From assembly GCA_934678955.1 (NCBI GenBank), contig CAKUSI010000142.1:1-9188 (forward strand): a stretch of DNA of 9,188 nt, in the 5' to 3' direction. Below are positions 1 through 7,598 of the stretch, piece by piece (within the stretch, counting starts at the first letter, position 1; the number at the start of each line of letters is the position of its first letter). Made by a program: the position numbers and the translations under genes. The notes beneath the pieces are model-generated. The model saw only the letters and a program-made list of their open reading frames with translations. It did not search any database and had not been told where the DNA came from. Source of the stretch: an uncultured Austwickia sp. Its GTDB lineage: Bacteria > Actinomycetota > Actinomycetes > Actinomycetales > Dermatophilaceae.

Positions 1-637
1 CCTTGCCGACCAGGTCAGCGCCCACGTCGGCCGCTTTCGTGAAGATGCCGCCGCCGACCCGCATGAACATCGCGAGCAGCGCGGCGCCGAAGCCGAAGCC
101 CTCCAGCACGATCGGGGCGTTGGCGCGGTAGATGAGCACCACGGAGGCGGCGCCCAGCAGGCCGAGGCCGACCGTGGCCATGCCGACGGCTCCACCGGTG
201 CGGACCGCGATGCGGAAACCGGGTGAGCGCTTCCCCTCCCGCGACGCGGCCGCGACGCGGACGTTGGCCTGCACGGCGAGGTTCATGCCGAGGTAGCCGA
301 TCGCCGCCGAGAACCCGGCGCCCAACACGAAGAAGATGCTGCGGCCGAGTCGCACGGCCAGGTCCGGAGCGGGCAGGATGAGCAGGAGCAGGAACGCCGC
401 GACCACGAAGCCGGCCAGCGTACGCATCTGCCGGTTCAGGTAGGCCGCTGCGCCTTCCTGCACGGCCTGAGCGATCTCCTGCATTTTCGGTGTCCCCTGG
501 TCGCAGGCCAACACCTGCGTCCGGAACGCGGCGCCGGCGGCGAGCGACAGCAGCGCTACCACCCCGACGATGACGACGATCGTGACACTTCCGGACCCCA
601 AGGTGAGGTCACCTGATTGCGCGGCAGCTAACCGCAT
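1..637 (-). CDS. hppA: Membrane-bound proton-translocating pyrophosphatase HppA, N-terminal 212 residues (cut by window edge)
   Basis: An integral membrane enzyme that couples hydrolysis of inorganic pyrophosphate to ion pumping across the cytoplasmic membrane. Seen: hydrophobic segments at about residues 18-37, 74-90, 101-121 and 150-170. A conserved cytoplasmic block (MFMRVGGGIFTKAADVGAD) at residues 190-208 leads into the pyrophosphate-binding DX7KXE signature: Asp204 and Lys212 are visible and the Glu lies past the edge. The early MQEIAQAVQEGAAAYLNRQ stretch (52-70) is also typical of the family, which is usually 750-800 residues. I chose the ATG at 635-637 because AGGAGG lies 4 nt upstream and the first membrane helix follows directly. 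Whether the pump is K+-dependent cannot be told, because the deciding residues lie outside the window. It is divergent from the CoA ligase. Confidence 0.96.
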   Translation of the reverse strand, partial: MRLAAAQSGDLTLGSGSVTIVVIVGVVALLSLAAGAAFRTQVLACDQGTPKMQEIAQAVQEGAAAYLNRQMRTLAGFVVAAFLLLLILPAPDLAVRLGRSIFFVLGAGFSAAIGYLGMNLAVQANVRVAAASREGKRSPGFRIAVRTGGAVGMATVGLGLLGAASVVLIYRANAPIVLEGFGFGAALLAMFMRVGGGIFTKAADVGADLVGK

Positions 638-640
638 CCG

Positions 641-648
641 TCCTCCTC
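641..648 (-). promoter_or_regulatory. Ribosome binding site of hppA
   Basis: On the minus strand this reads GAGGAGGA, with its AGGAGG core ending 4 nt before the hppA ATG. It fixes the start of that gene. Confidence 0.75.
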
Positions 649-726
649 GACGTTGGACGCGGTGCGTGGATCGGCGGGGGTGAGCCGCTCGTGGGAAGAG
701 GGGCGTCCCTGCACGTCATCCGCGTC

Positions 727-759
727 GTAAGGGATAGACGGGCAGTCTAGGCCCCTTAC
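727..759. promoter_or_regulatory. Two-step inverted repeat in the hppA / CoA-ligase divergent spacer
   Basis: Outer arms GTAAGGG (727-733) and CCCTTAC (753-759) enclose inner arms TAGAC (735-739) and GTCTA (745-749), with GGGCA at the centre. The 33-bp dyad lies about 90 bp upstream of each start codon, where an operator or a 5'-leader hairpin of hppA would be expected. No regulator is known; the function is inferred from position and symmetry alone. Confidence 0.4.
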
Positions 760-840
760 CGTCCGGTACGGCATATTCCCCGGGACCGGTGTCGCACACC
801 ACAGCCGCGTGCAGACCCCCGCCGGTACGGCGCCCGACGC

Positions 841-852
841 TACGGTGACGGC
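841..852 (+). promoter_or_regulatory. Candidate leaderless promoter -10 element of the CoA ligase gene
   Basis: TACGGT (841-846) fits the actinobacterial TANNNT -10 pattern. It sits 6 nt before the ATG at 853, so transcription would begin at or next to the start codon. No Shine-Dalgarno sequence precedes the ATG, which supports leaderless translation. No convincing -35 hexamer is visible. Confidence 0.4.
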
Positions 853-2664
853 ATGAGCGAGGCCCTTCGCGCTGCACCTGCCCGGTTCAATATGGCCCGC
901 TACTGCCTCGGCCCCGCCGCCCACCGACCCGTCGACAAGGTCGGACTCATCGTCGTCAGCGACCACCTCGACCCCACCCGAGCCGCCGAGCGCTGGACCT
1001 ACGGCGCGCTCGCCGCGACCGTCGCGGGCTACGCCCGAGGGCTGGCCGATGCGGGACTACGGCCGGGCGATCGGCTCATGCTGCGGATGGGAAACGTGAG
1101 CGATTTCCCGCTCCTGTTCTTCGCGGCGATCAGCGCGGGCATCGTCGCGGTGCCGACATCCTCGCAGCTCACGCACGACGAGGCCGCGTTCGTCCTGGAC
1201 GACAGCGGGGCCGCGGCTATCGCGGTCAGCCCGGACCTGGCCCCGGTGACGAGCGTGCCCGACTCCGTGCTGACGATCGATAGCGCGCGCGTGGCCACGT
1301 GGCGGTCCCGGCCGCCAGCGGTGTCGCCCGGTGGTGGGGCGTCGTCCGACGCCTCGGCTCACGGGGGACGGCGGACCTCGTACGAAAATCCCGCGGACGA
1401 GAATCCCGCGGACGGAACGTTCGCGGACACGCCGTTCGCGGACACGCCGTTCGCGGACACGGCGGCCGACGACCCGGCGTTCCTCGTCTACACCTCGGGG
1501 ACGACCGGCGTGCCCAAGGGGGTGCTGCACGCACACCGCTCCGCGTGGGGGCGGCGGCCGATGTACGACGGCTGGTACGGGATCGGGCCGGACGACGTCA
1601 TGCTGCACGCGGGCGCGCTGAACTGGACCTACACGCTCGGCGTCGGGCTGACGGATCCCTGGGCGCTCGGCGCGACGGCCGTGGTCTACCACGGGCCTCG
1701 TGACCCGGGGGTCTGGCCGCGGATCATGGCGGCGACCGGGGCGACCTTGTTCGCCGCCGTCCCGGGCGTCTATCGCCAGCTGCTGGCCACCGGCGAGCTT
1801 GACCGCACCCAGCTGGCGACCCTACGGCACGGCCTGACCGCCGGAGAGGCGCTCCAACCGGAGTTGTGGGAACGCTGGCGCGCCGCCACCGGCCTGGAGC
1901 TCTACGAGGCGCTCGGGATGAGCGAGGTGTCGACGTTCATCTCCTCCGGGCCGCAGGCCCCGACCCGGCCGGGCAGCCCGGGTCGGCCCCAGCCAGGTCG
2001 CCGGGTGGCTGTGCTCCCGGTGCCCGATGACGACGGGTCCACGCCGTCGACGGCGGAGTCCAAGGCCCGCCTCGCGGCCGGCGCGCCGCTGCCGGACGGG
2101 GAGCCGCCGCGGGACTGGACGCCGCTGCCGGACCAGGAGCCGCTGCCGGACGGGGAGCCGGCGCGGGACAGGACGCCGCTGCCGGACGGGGAGAGCGGGC
2201 TGCTGGCCGTCCACCGCAGTGACCCGGGTCTCATGCTCGGGTACTGGAACCGGGATGGCCACGAGGACCCTTGTCAAGGCGAATGGTTCGTCAGCAGCGA
2301 CGTGGTCCACATAGAGCCGGACGGGTACGTGATCCACCACGGGCGGGCCGACGACGTGATGAACGCCGGTGGCTACCGGGTCTCCCCGCTGGAGGTCGAG
2401 CGGGCGCTGGCCTCGTTCCCGGGCGCGGCCGACGTAGCCGTCACCGACGTGCCCGTCCGTCCCGGCGTCACCGTGATCACGGCCTTCGTGATCGAGACGC
2501 CCGAGTGCGCGGCGGCCGGCGGCCTGGACGTGGGGGCGCTGCTGGACCACGCGCACCGCCGCCTCGCTGGCTACAAGTGCCCGCGCAAGGTGGTGGTGCT
2601 CGACGCGTTCCCACGCACGGGCAACGGCAAGGTCATCCGCTCGGCGCTCAAGGCGTCGATCTGA
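853..2664 (+). CDS. AMP-forming acyl-/aryl-CoA ligase (ANL superfamily, benzoate-CoA-ligase-like) with two repeat expansions
   Basis: Activates a carboxylic acid with ATP to an acyl-adenylate and then transfers it to CoA; cytoplasmic. Seen in the 603-residue product: P-loop motif YTSGTTGVPKG at 213-223, YEALGMSE (A5) at 351-358, Asp483 in the A7 region, GRADDVMNAGGYRVSP (A8 hinge) at 497-512, and the C-terminal PRTGNGKVIR at 587-596 with catalytic Lys593. The spacing resembles benzoate- and 2-aminobenzoate-CoA ligases, which are about 520-550 residues. The excess length comes largely from two low-complexity segments, at 164-206 and about 396-448, built from tandem repeats. All catalytic motifs are intact, so the enzyme should be active; the substrate cannot be read from sequence. 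It is transcribed alone, divergent from hppA and convergent with the hydrolase gene. Confidence 0.88.
   Translation: MSEALRAAPARFNMARYCLGPAAHRPVDKVGLIVVSDHLDPTRAAERWTYGALAATVAGYARGLADAGLRPGDRLMLRMGNVSDFPLLFFAAISAGIVAVPTSSQLTHDEAAFVLDDSGAAAIAVSPDLAPVTSVPDSVLTIDSARVATWRSRPPAVSPGGGASSDASAHGGRRTSYENPADENPADGTFADTPFADTPFADTAADDPAFLVYTSGTTGVPKGVLHAHRSAWGRRPMYDGWYGIGPDDVMLHAGALNWTYTLGVGLTDPWALGATAVVYHGPRDPGVWPRIMAATGATLFAAVPGVYRQLLATGELDRTQLATLRHGLTAGEALQPELWERWRAATGLELYEALGMSEVSTFISSGPQAPTRPGSPGRPQPGRRVAVLPVPDDDGSTPSTAESKARLAAGAPLPDGEPPRDWTPLPDQEPLPDGEPARDRTPLPDGESGLLAVHRSDPGLMLGYWNRDGHEDPCQGEWFVSSDVVHIEPDGYVIHHGRADDVMNAGGYRVSPLEVERALASFPGAADVAVTDVPVRPGVTVITAFVIETPECAAAGGLDVGALLDHAHRRLAGYKCPRKVVVLDAFPRTGNGKVIRSALKASI
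1384..1464 (+). repeat. In-frame 15-bp tandem repeats inside the CoA ligase gene (ENPAD x2, FADTP-type x3)
   Basis: Two 15-bp units (1384-1398, 1399-1413) encode ENPAD twice. After six bases, three more units (1420-1464) encode FADTP, FADTP and FADTA. All units share a GCGGAC core. They form an acidic, probably disordered linker just before the ATP-binding P-loop strand. The 15-bp period keeps frame, so copy number could change without breaking the gene. Confidence 0.85.
2086..2193 (+). repeat. Duplicated 54-bp unit inside the CoA ligase gene (PLPDGE repeats)
   Basis: Residues 412-447 consist of two copies of an 18-residue unit (2086-2139 and 2140-2193). Each is itself made of PLPDGEPxRDxT plus PLPDxE. 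ANL enzymes naturally carry a short G-x-P-L-P-D-G-E-x-G-x-L turn at this point, so the array looks like a local expansion of that native motif. It lies on a surface turn between motifs A5 and A7. Confidence 0.85.
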
Positions 2665-2669
2665 CGTCG

Positions 2670-2693
2670 CGAACACATCCCGCCCACGGGCGG
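2670..2693. terminator. Direct repeat copy 1 with GC hairpin, between convergent genes
   Basis: A 24-bp element (CGAACACATCCCGCCCACGG plus GCGG) that starts 5 bp after the ligase stop codon. CCGCCC/GGGCGG can pair across a 2-nt loop. There is no T-tract, so it is not a canonical intrinsic terminator, but its position at the 3' end of a gene fits transcription ending. A second copy lies 52 bp downstream. Confidence 0.4.
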
Positions 2694-2721
2694 AAAACGA
2701 CCCACCCCACCTGCAGTTTCA

Positions 2722-2746
2722 CGAACACTTCCCGCCCACGGGCGGG
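2722..2746. terminator. Direct repeat copy 2 with perfect 7-bp GC hairpin
   Basis: This matches copy 1 at 23 of 24 bases. Its core CCCGCCCACGGGCGGG (2731-2746) is a 7-bp stem with a 2-nt centre, and it starts about 15 bp past the hydrolase stop codon on the opposite strand. Together the two copies look like a bidirectional transcription end between the convergent ligase and hydrolase genes. Confidence 0.45.
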
Positions 2747-2760
2747 AGGGAGCGCCGCCG

Positions 2761-3395
2761 CTACCAGTCCTCCAGCGGGCCCAGTCCCAGCGTGCTCAGC
2801 GTCAGGTCCGCCATCCGCCGGTGGCCTGCCGCTCCCGGGTGGACCGGCTCGTCCAGCCACCGGTAGGGCGGCTTGCCCCCGAATTCCTGCTCCCAGTACG
2901 CGTGGTGATCGATCAGCGTCACCTCGCGCGCCGCCGCCACATCCCGTACGAGCTGGGCGTACGCACCCACCTCCGCCGGGTCCAGGAACGAGCCGGGCGC
3001 GATCGCGTTCGGCGTGTGCAGGACGACGAACGCGCCCCGCTCCGCCGCCCGCGCGGTCAGCGCGTCCATGGCGTCGCGGAAGTCCTCCCGCCCGGACCGA
3101 TGCCGACGTCGTTCATGCCGAGCGCGATGCTCACCACGTGGCCGTCGAACCGGCCGATCAGGTGGTCGAACTCGCTGAGCACCAGCGGCGCGGTCCAGCC
3201 CGAGATCCCGGTGTTCACGAGCACATCCATCGGCCGACCCAGCTGGAAGCGCACCCGCTCGTGCACGTGCTCGAACCAGGATCGCCGCCCGTGCGTGTGC
3301 TGGACCCCCTGGGTGATCGAGTCTCCCGCGAACACCCAGGTCAGCGGGACCCCGGAGCGCAACAGGTCGTGCAGCGGCGTCGCCTGGTCCGCCAC
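2761..3395 (-). pseudogene. SGNH/GDSL-family hydrolase (lipase/esterase type) with an apparent one-base frameshift
   Basis: Hydrolases of this fold cleave esters with a Ser-His-Asp triad. The reading frame from the GTG at 3395 gives block I GDSITQG (Ser26), block II NTGISG (61-66) and block III GMND (Asn95). It loses frame at about 3085-3097. The next frame continues with REDFRDAMDAL and carries block V DEPVHP (Asp182 and His186 in the repaired protein). One extra C in the GGGCGGG stretch (minus strand) would restore a single protein of about 211 residues, a normal length. No signal peptide is visible. GTG follows the aminotransferase stop by 10 nt, with GAGG near that stop, so the two are probably cotranscribed and translationally coupled. 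The family call is firm; whether the break is real or a sequencing error is open. The substrate is unknown. Confidence 0.8.
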
Positions 3396-3405
3396 GTCCG
3401 CGTCC

Positions 3406-4668
3406 TCAGCCGAGCTTCTCGGCGGCGGCCAGGATCACGCAGGTGGCGAGGACGGCCATGGCCGGCTCCAGCTCCTCCATGGTCGGGAAGCTGGGAGCGA
3501 TCCGGATGTTCTCGTCGCGAGGGTCGTTCCCGCCGGGGAAGGTCGCCCCCGCCGGGGTCAGCGCCACGCCCGCGGCCTTCGCCAGCTCGACCACCCGCTG
3601 CGCGGTGCCGGGCACGACGTCGAGGCTCACGAAGTAGCCGCCGCGCGGCTCGCTCCAGGTGGCGATCCCGAGGGCGCCCAGGTCGTTGGCCAGCGCCTTG
3701 CCGACGGCCTCGAACTTGGGGGCGAGGATCTCGCGGTGCTTGTCCATGTGGGCGAGCACGCCGTCGCTGTCGCCGAAGAACGCCACGTGGCGCAGCTGGT
3801 TGATCTTGTCGGGGCCGATCGAGCGCATCCCGTCGCGGGCCAGGAACCAGGCGATGTTCGCGGGGGAAGAGCCGAAGAACGACACGCCCGCGCCGGCGAA
3901 CGTCACCTTGGAAGTGGAGGCGAAGACGAAGGCGCGGTCGGGGTTTCCGGCCTCCTCGCAGGCGGCCAGGATCGAGGCGAGTTCGTCGTGCTCGCCGCTC
4001 AGGTGGTGGATAGCGTACGCGTTGTCCCAGTAGATGCGGAAGTCGGGCGCGGCGCTCGGCATGGCGGCGAGGCGGCGTACGGTCTCCGGCGAGTACGTGA
4101 CGCCGGTCGGGTTGGAGTACTTGGGCACGCACCAGATGCCCTTGACCGAGGTGTCGGAGGCGACGATCGCCTCGACCTCGTCCATGTCCGGTCCGTCGGG
4201 GCCCATGCCGACGACGCGCAGGCCGACGCCCAGCTCGGAGCAGACCGAGAAGTGCCGGTCGTAGCCGGGCGACGGCGCGAGGAACGTGACCTCCTGGCCC
4301 TGCCACGACTCCCCGCCGGGCGGCGCGTGGAAGAAGGAGCTCGCTACGCACTGGTGCATGAGCGCGAGCGAGGAGTTGTCGCGCGCGACGATCTGGTCGA
4401 CCGGAACGTCGATGAGCGGGGAGAAGATCTCCCGGAGGCTCAGCAGCCCCTTCGGCGCGCCGCCGTAGTTGCGCAGGTCGCCCTCGGCGTCCGTGGCGTG
4501 CTGGCCGGCCCCGGGCAGGTCCAGGATCCCCTCGGAGAGGTCGAGCTGCGCCGCGCAGGGCTTGCCGCGGGTGATGTCGAGCTTCAGGCCGGCGGCCACA
4601 TACTCCTCGTACCGCGTGCGCGCCGCCTGCGCGGCCCCAGCGAGGGCCTGGGCGTCAACCTTCGACAT
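3406..4668 (-). CDS. PLP-dependent aspartate aminotransferase, subgroup Ic (Rv3722c-like, Aminotran_MocR family)
   Basis: Transfers the amino group between aspartate and 2-oxoglutarate, feeding aspartate-dependent nitrogen metabolism. As recalled, the sequence follows Mycobacterium tuberculosis Rv3722c over its whole length. Seen in the 420-residue product: LDITRGKP at 30-37, NYGG at 67-70, PGYDRHF at 134-140, NPTG at 186-189, WDNAY at 214-218 (Asp215 for the pyridine nitrogen), STSK with PLP-binding Lys254, and NIRIAPSFP at 387-395 with Arg389 for the substrate carboxylate. Every key residue is present and the length is normal. The ATG at 4668 has AAGGAG four bases upstream. The hydrolase gene follows at 10 nt, suggesting an operon. 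Annotation pipelines may label such proteins MocR-like regulators, but there is no HTH domain here. Confidence 0.93.
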   Translation of the reverse strand: MSKVDAQALAGAAQAARTRYEEYVAAGLKLDITRGKPCAAQLDLSEGILDLPGAGQHATDAEGDLRNYGGAPKGLLSLREIFSPLIDVPVDQIVARDNSSLALMHQCVASSFFHAPPGGESWQGQEVTFLAPSPGYDRHFSVCSELGVGLRVVGMGPDGPDMDEVEAIVASDTSVKGIWCVPKYSNPTGVTYSPETVRRLAAMPSAAPDFRIYWDNAYAIHHLSGEHDELASILAACEEAGNPDRAFVFASTSKVTFAGAGVSFFGSSPANIAWFLARDGMRSIGPDKINQLRHVAFFGDSDGVLAHMDKHREILAPKFEAVGKALANDLGALGIATWSEPRGGYFVSLDVVPGTAQRVVELAKAAGVALTPAGATFPGGNDPRDENIRIAPSFPTMEELEPAMAVLATCVILAAAEKLG

Positions 4669-4710
4669 GGTGCTCCTTGAGGGACGTCGTTTCGGGTGGC
4701 GATCGAGCCA

Positions 4711-4740
4711 ACCCTACCGACGCCCCGGAAGCGCGGTCAC
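4711..4740 (-). promoter_or_regulatory. Candidate promoter of the aspartate aminotransferase gene
   Basis: On the minus strand GTGACC (4735-4740) and TAGGGT (4711-4716) are separated by 18 nt. This resembles an actinobacterial housekeeping promoter and lies about 45 bp upstream of the start codon at 4668. Confidence 0.45.
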
Positions 4741-4895
4741 CTCCCTGGCGCCCCGCCGCGAGCGGGGTCGGCCACGGTCACCCCGCCGACCCTCATGACA
4801 CCGACCGGACGCCCCTCGCATGGGGTGAACCCCCTGCCCAGGGCCCTGCTCCCGGCGCTGCGGCCCCTCCTGGATACGGCTGAGCCCTCCTCACC

Positions 4896-4931
4896 CCGGG
4901 TGAGCTCCCGTCCAGACGAGAGCTCACCCGG
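4896..4931 (-). terminator. Strong perfect 12-bp hairpin downstream of the secreted-protein gene
   Basis: CCGGGTGAGCTC (4896-4907) and GAGCTCACCCGG (4920-4931) are perfect reverse complements. After one mismatch, three more pairs (4909-4911 with 4916-4918) close a 4-nt CCAG loop. The hairpin lies 124 nt past the stop codon of the exported-protein gene and about 230 bp before the aminotransferase start. No U-run follows, so this is a U-less terminator or RNA-stabilising hairpin at best. An operator role is also possible. Confidence 0.45.
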
Positions 4932-5054
4932 TCTGTCGGGGGTCCGGTCGGCGAAGGAAGGGTTGATTCCCTGTCGGACCTCGCCTCCAGAGTGAGCCCA
5001 CCCGGTCCGGCGAGGGTTCGACCGCAGCCGGGAGAGTTCGGCGGCACTCCTGCG

Positions 5055-5345
5055 CTAGCGCGCGAACGCCTTCTGCGGGCCGATCGTCCCCTTGTCGATG
5101 ACCGGGTTGATGACTGGACTCGTGATGATCTCGCGCCAGTCGAACCGGAACCCACACATCGGGCAGTCCGGCCACGGGATCACCTTGATAGGGGGCTTCA
5201 CCTGGTAGACGCAGTCCCGCAGGTTCCCGGACGCACACGGTGAGGCCGACGCCGTGGTCGCCGGGATCGCCAGCGCCGCGGTACCCACCACGACGACGGC
5301 GAGGGCCCGGGCGGTCCGGCGGCGGATCGGAGAAGTATCGGTCAT
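5055..5345 (-). CDS. Small exported protein of unknown function, 96 residues, four cysteines
   Basis: I do not recognise this family. Seen: a basic n-region (RRRTAR, residues 8-13), a hydrophobic core (ALAVVVVGTAALAI, 14-27) and an AxA signal peptidase site (ASA, 32-34). The mature chain is predicted to be about 62 residues. It contains Cys37, Cys45 and a Cys61-Pro-Met-Cys64 pair, is rich in Pro, Ile and Val, and has no other membrane segment. The cysteines could form two disulfides or, less likely outside the cell, bind metal. A lipoprotein box is not evident. The ATG at 5345 is supported by GAGGAG six bases upstream; a frame start further up (5444) would put 33 extra residues before the signal peptide and lacks support. 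The gene lies 105 nt after typA on the same strand. Confidence 0.72.
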   Translation of the reverse strand: MTDTSPIRRRTARALAVVVVGTAALAIPATTASASPCASGNLRDCVYQVKPPIKVIPWPDCPMCGFRFDWREIITSPVINPVIDKGTIGPQKAFAR

Positions 5346-5351
5346 GGTCGG

Positions 5352-5366
5352 CTCCTCACGGTGAGG
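5352..5366 (-). promoter_or_regulatory. Ribosome binding site inside a 13-bp palindrome
   Basis: The Shine-Dalgarno GAGGAG (5352-5357, minus strand) decides the start of the exported-protein gene. It overlaps the odd-centred palindrome CCTCACGGTGAGG (5354-5366). The palindrome may be an operator, or may partly mask ribosome binding; with a 1-nt centre only the outer pairs could form in RNA. Confidence 0.4.
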
Positions 5367-5450
5367 GGAGCGAGCGAAGTGCCGCTCCCGCACCCGTACA
5401 GAGCGATCCGCCGACCGGCTGATACACCCCCGAGTCAGCCGCACGCCCGG

Positions 5451-7457
<2,007 letters not shown>

Positions 7458-7533
7458 TGTCTCAGCCGCTGCGGGGTGCTCCAACCACGGCCTGGCAGCG
7501 CGTCAGGTCGAACCCACCGCTTGCACGACGGAC

Positions 7534-7562
7534 ACATTGCACACAAAAGGGTTGTACGGCAA
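7534..7562 (-). promoter_or_regulatory. Tentative typA promoter overlapping the TTGYAC array
   Basis: On the minus strand TTGCCG (7557-7562) and CAATGT (7534-7539) are 17 nt apart. This would give a leader of about 70 nt before the typA ATG at 7457. The match to consensus is only moderate. If it is right, typA and the ATPase operon share the array region. Confidence 0.25.
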
Positions 7563-7564
7563 GG

Positions 7565-7592
7565 TTGTTGTACAACGATTTTGTTGTACACT
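7565..7592 (+). promoter_or_regulatory. Candidate leaderless promoter of the ATPase operon, embedded in the TTGYAC array
   Basis: TTGTTG (7565-7570) and TACACT (7587-7592) are 16 nt apart. TACACT ends 6 nt before the ATG at 7599, placing the transcription start on the start codon. No Shine-Dalgarno sequence is present. The TAC of the last GTTGTAC element is the first half of the -10 box and the palindrome fills the spacer, so a protein bound to the array should block RNA polymerase. Confidence 0.5.
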
Positions 7593-7598
7593 CTCCCA

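Larger units (their letters stand above)
4669..5054. other. 386-bp non-coding spacer rich in inverted repeats
   Basis: I see no convincing gene here: the open frames are short, lack ribosome binding sites and show no recognisable motif. The spacer does hold several GC-rich stem candidates: 4751-4756 with 4762-4767, 4763-4768 with 4780-4785, and the long hairpin at 4896-4931. A 16-bp near-repeat of that hairpin's right arm lies at 4994-5009. It probably combines the 3' region of the secreted-protein gene with the promoter of the aminotransferase gene. Confidence 0.6.
7520..7598 (+). repeat. Phased TTGYAC array: five elements at 15/16-bp spacing in the ATPase operon promoter
   Basis: TTGCAC occurs at 7521 and 7537, and TTGTAC at 7552, 7568 and 7584, giving steps of 16, 15, 16 and 16 bp. 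The last three are GTTGTAC, each starting an exact 16-bp period (7551, 7567, 7583), and the third period ends on the base before the ATG at 7599. The middle copy is a perfect 10-bp palindrome, GTTGTACAAC (7567-7576). The segment 7541-7600 is about 42% GC, far below its neighbours. The array most likely forms a multi-site operator. Confidence 0.7.

Noticed and set aside
2271..4680. Two long plus-strand open frames (2271-3803 and 2821-4680) opposite the hydrolase and aminotransferase genes
   Set aside because: They are Arg/Gly/Pro-rich antisense shadows of GC-rich genes with clear catalytic motifs, and they show no motif or ribosome binding site of their own.
4924..5238. 104-codon minus-strand open frame overlapping the exported-protein gene
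   Set aside because: It is out of frame with the signal-peptide-bearing gene, has no ribosome binding site and shows GC-shadow composition.
5055..5345. Twin-arginine (Tat) export of the small protein
   Set aside because: RRRTAR lacks the usual S/T-R-R-x-F-L-K pattern, and the hydrophobic core is strong, so general Sec export is more likely.
7458..7484. TTG at 7484 as the start of typA
   Set aside because: The ATG at 7457 gives a product already longer than mycobacterial TypA, and neither site has a strong ribosome binding site to favour the rarer TTG codon.
7520..7598. CRISPR array or plasmid-type replication iterons
   Set aside because: The conserved unit is only 6-7 bp, there are no spacers of CRISPR length, no cas genes and no replication initiator. 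A promoter operator fits better.
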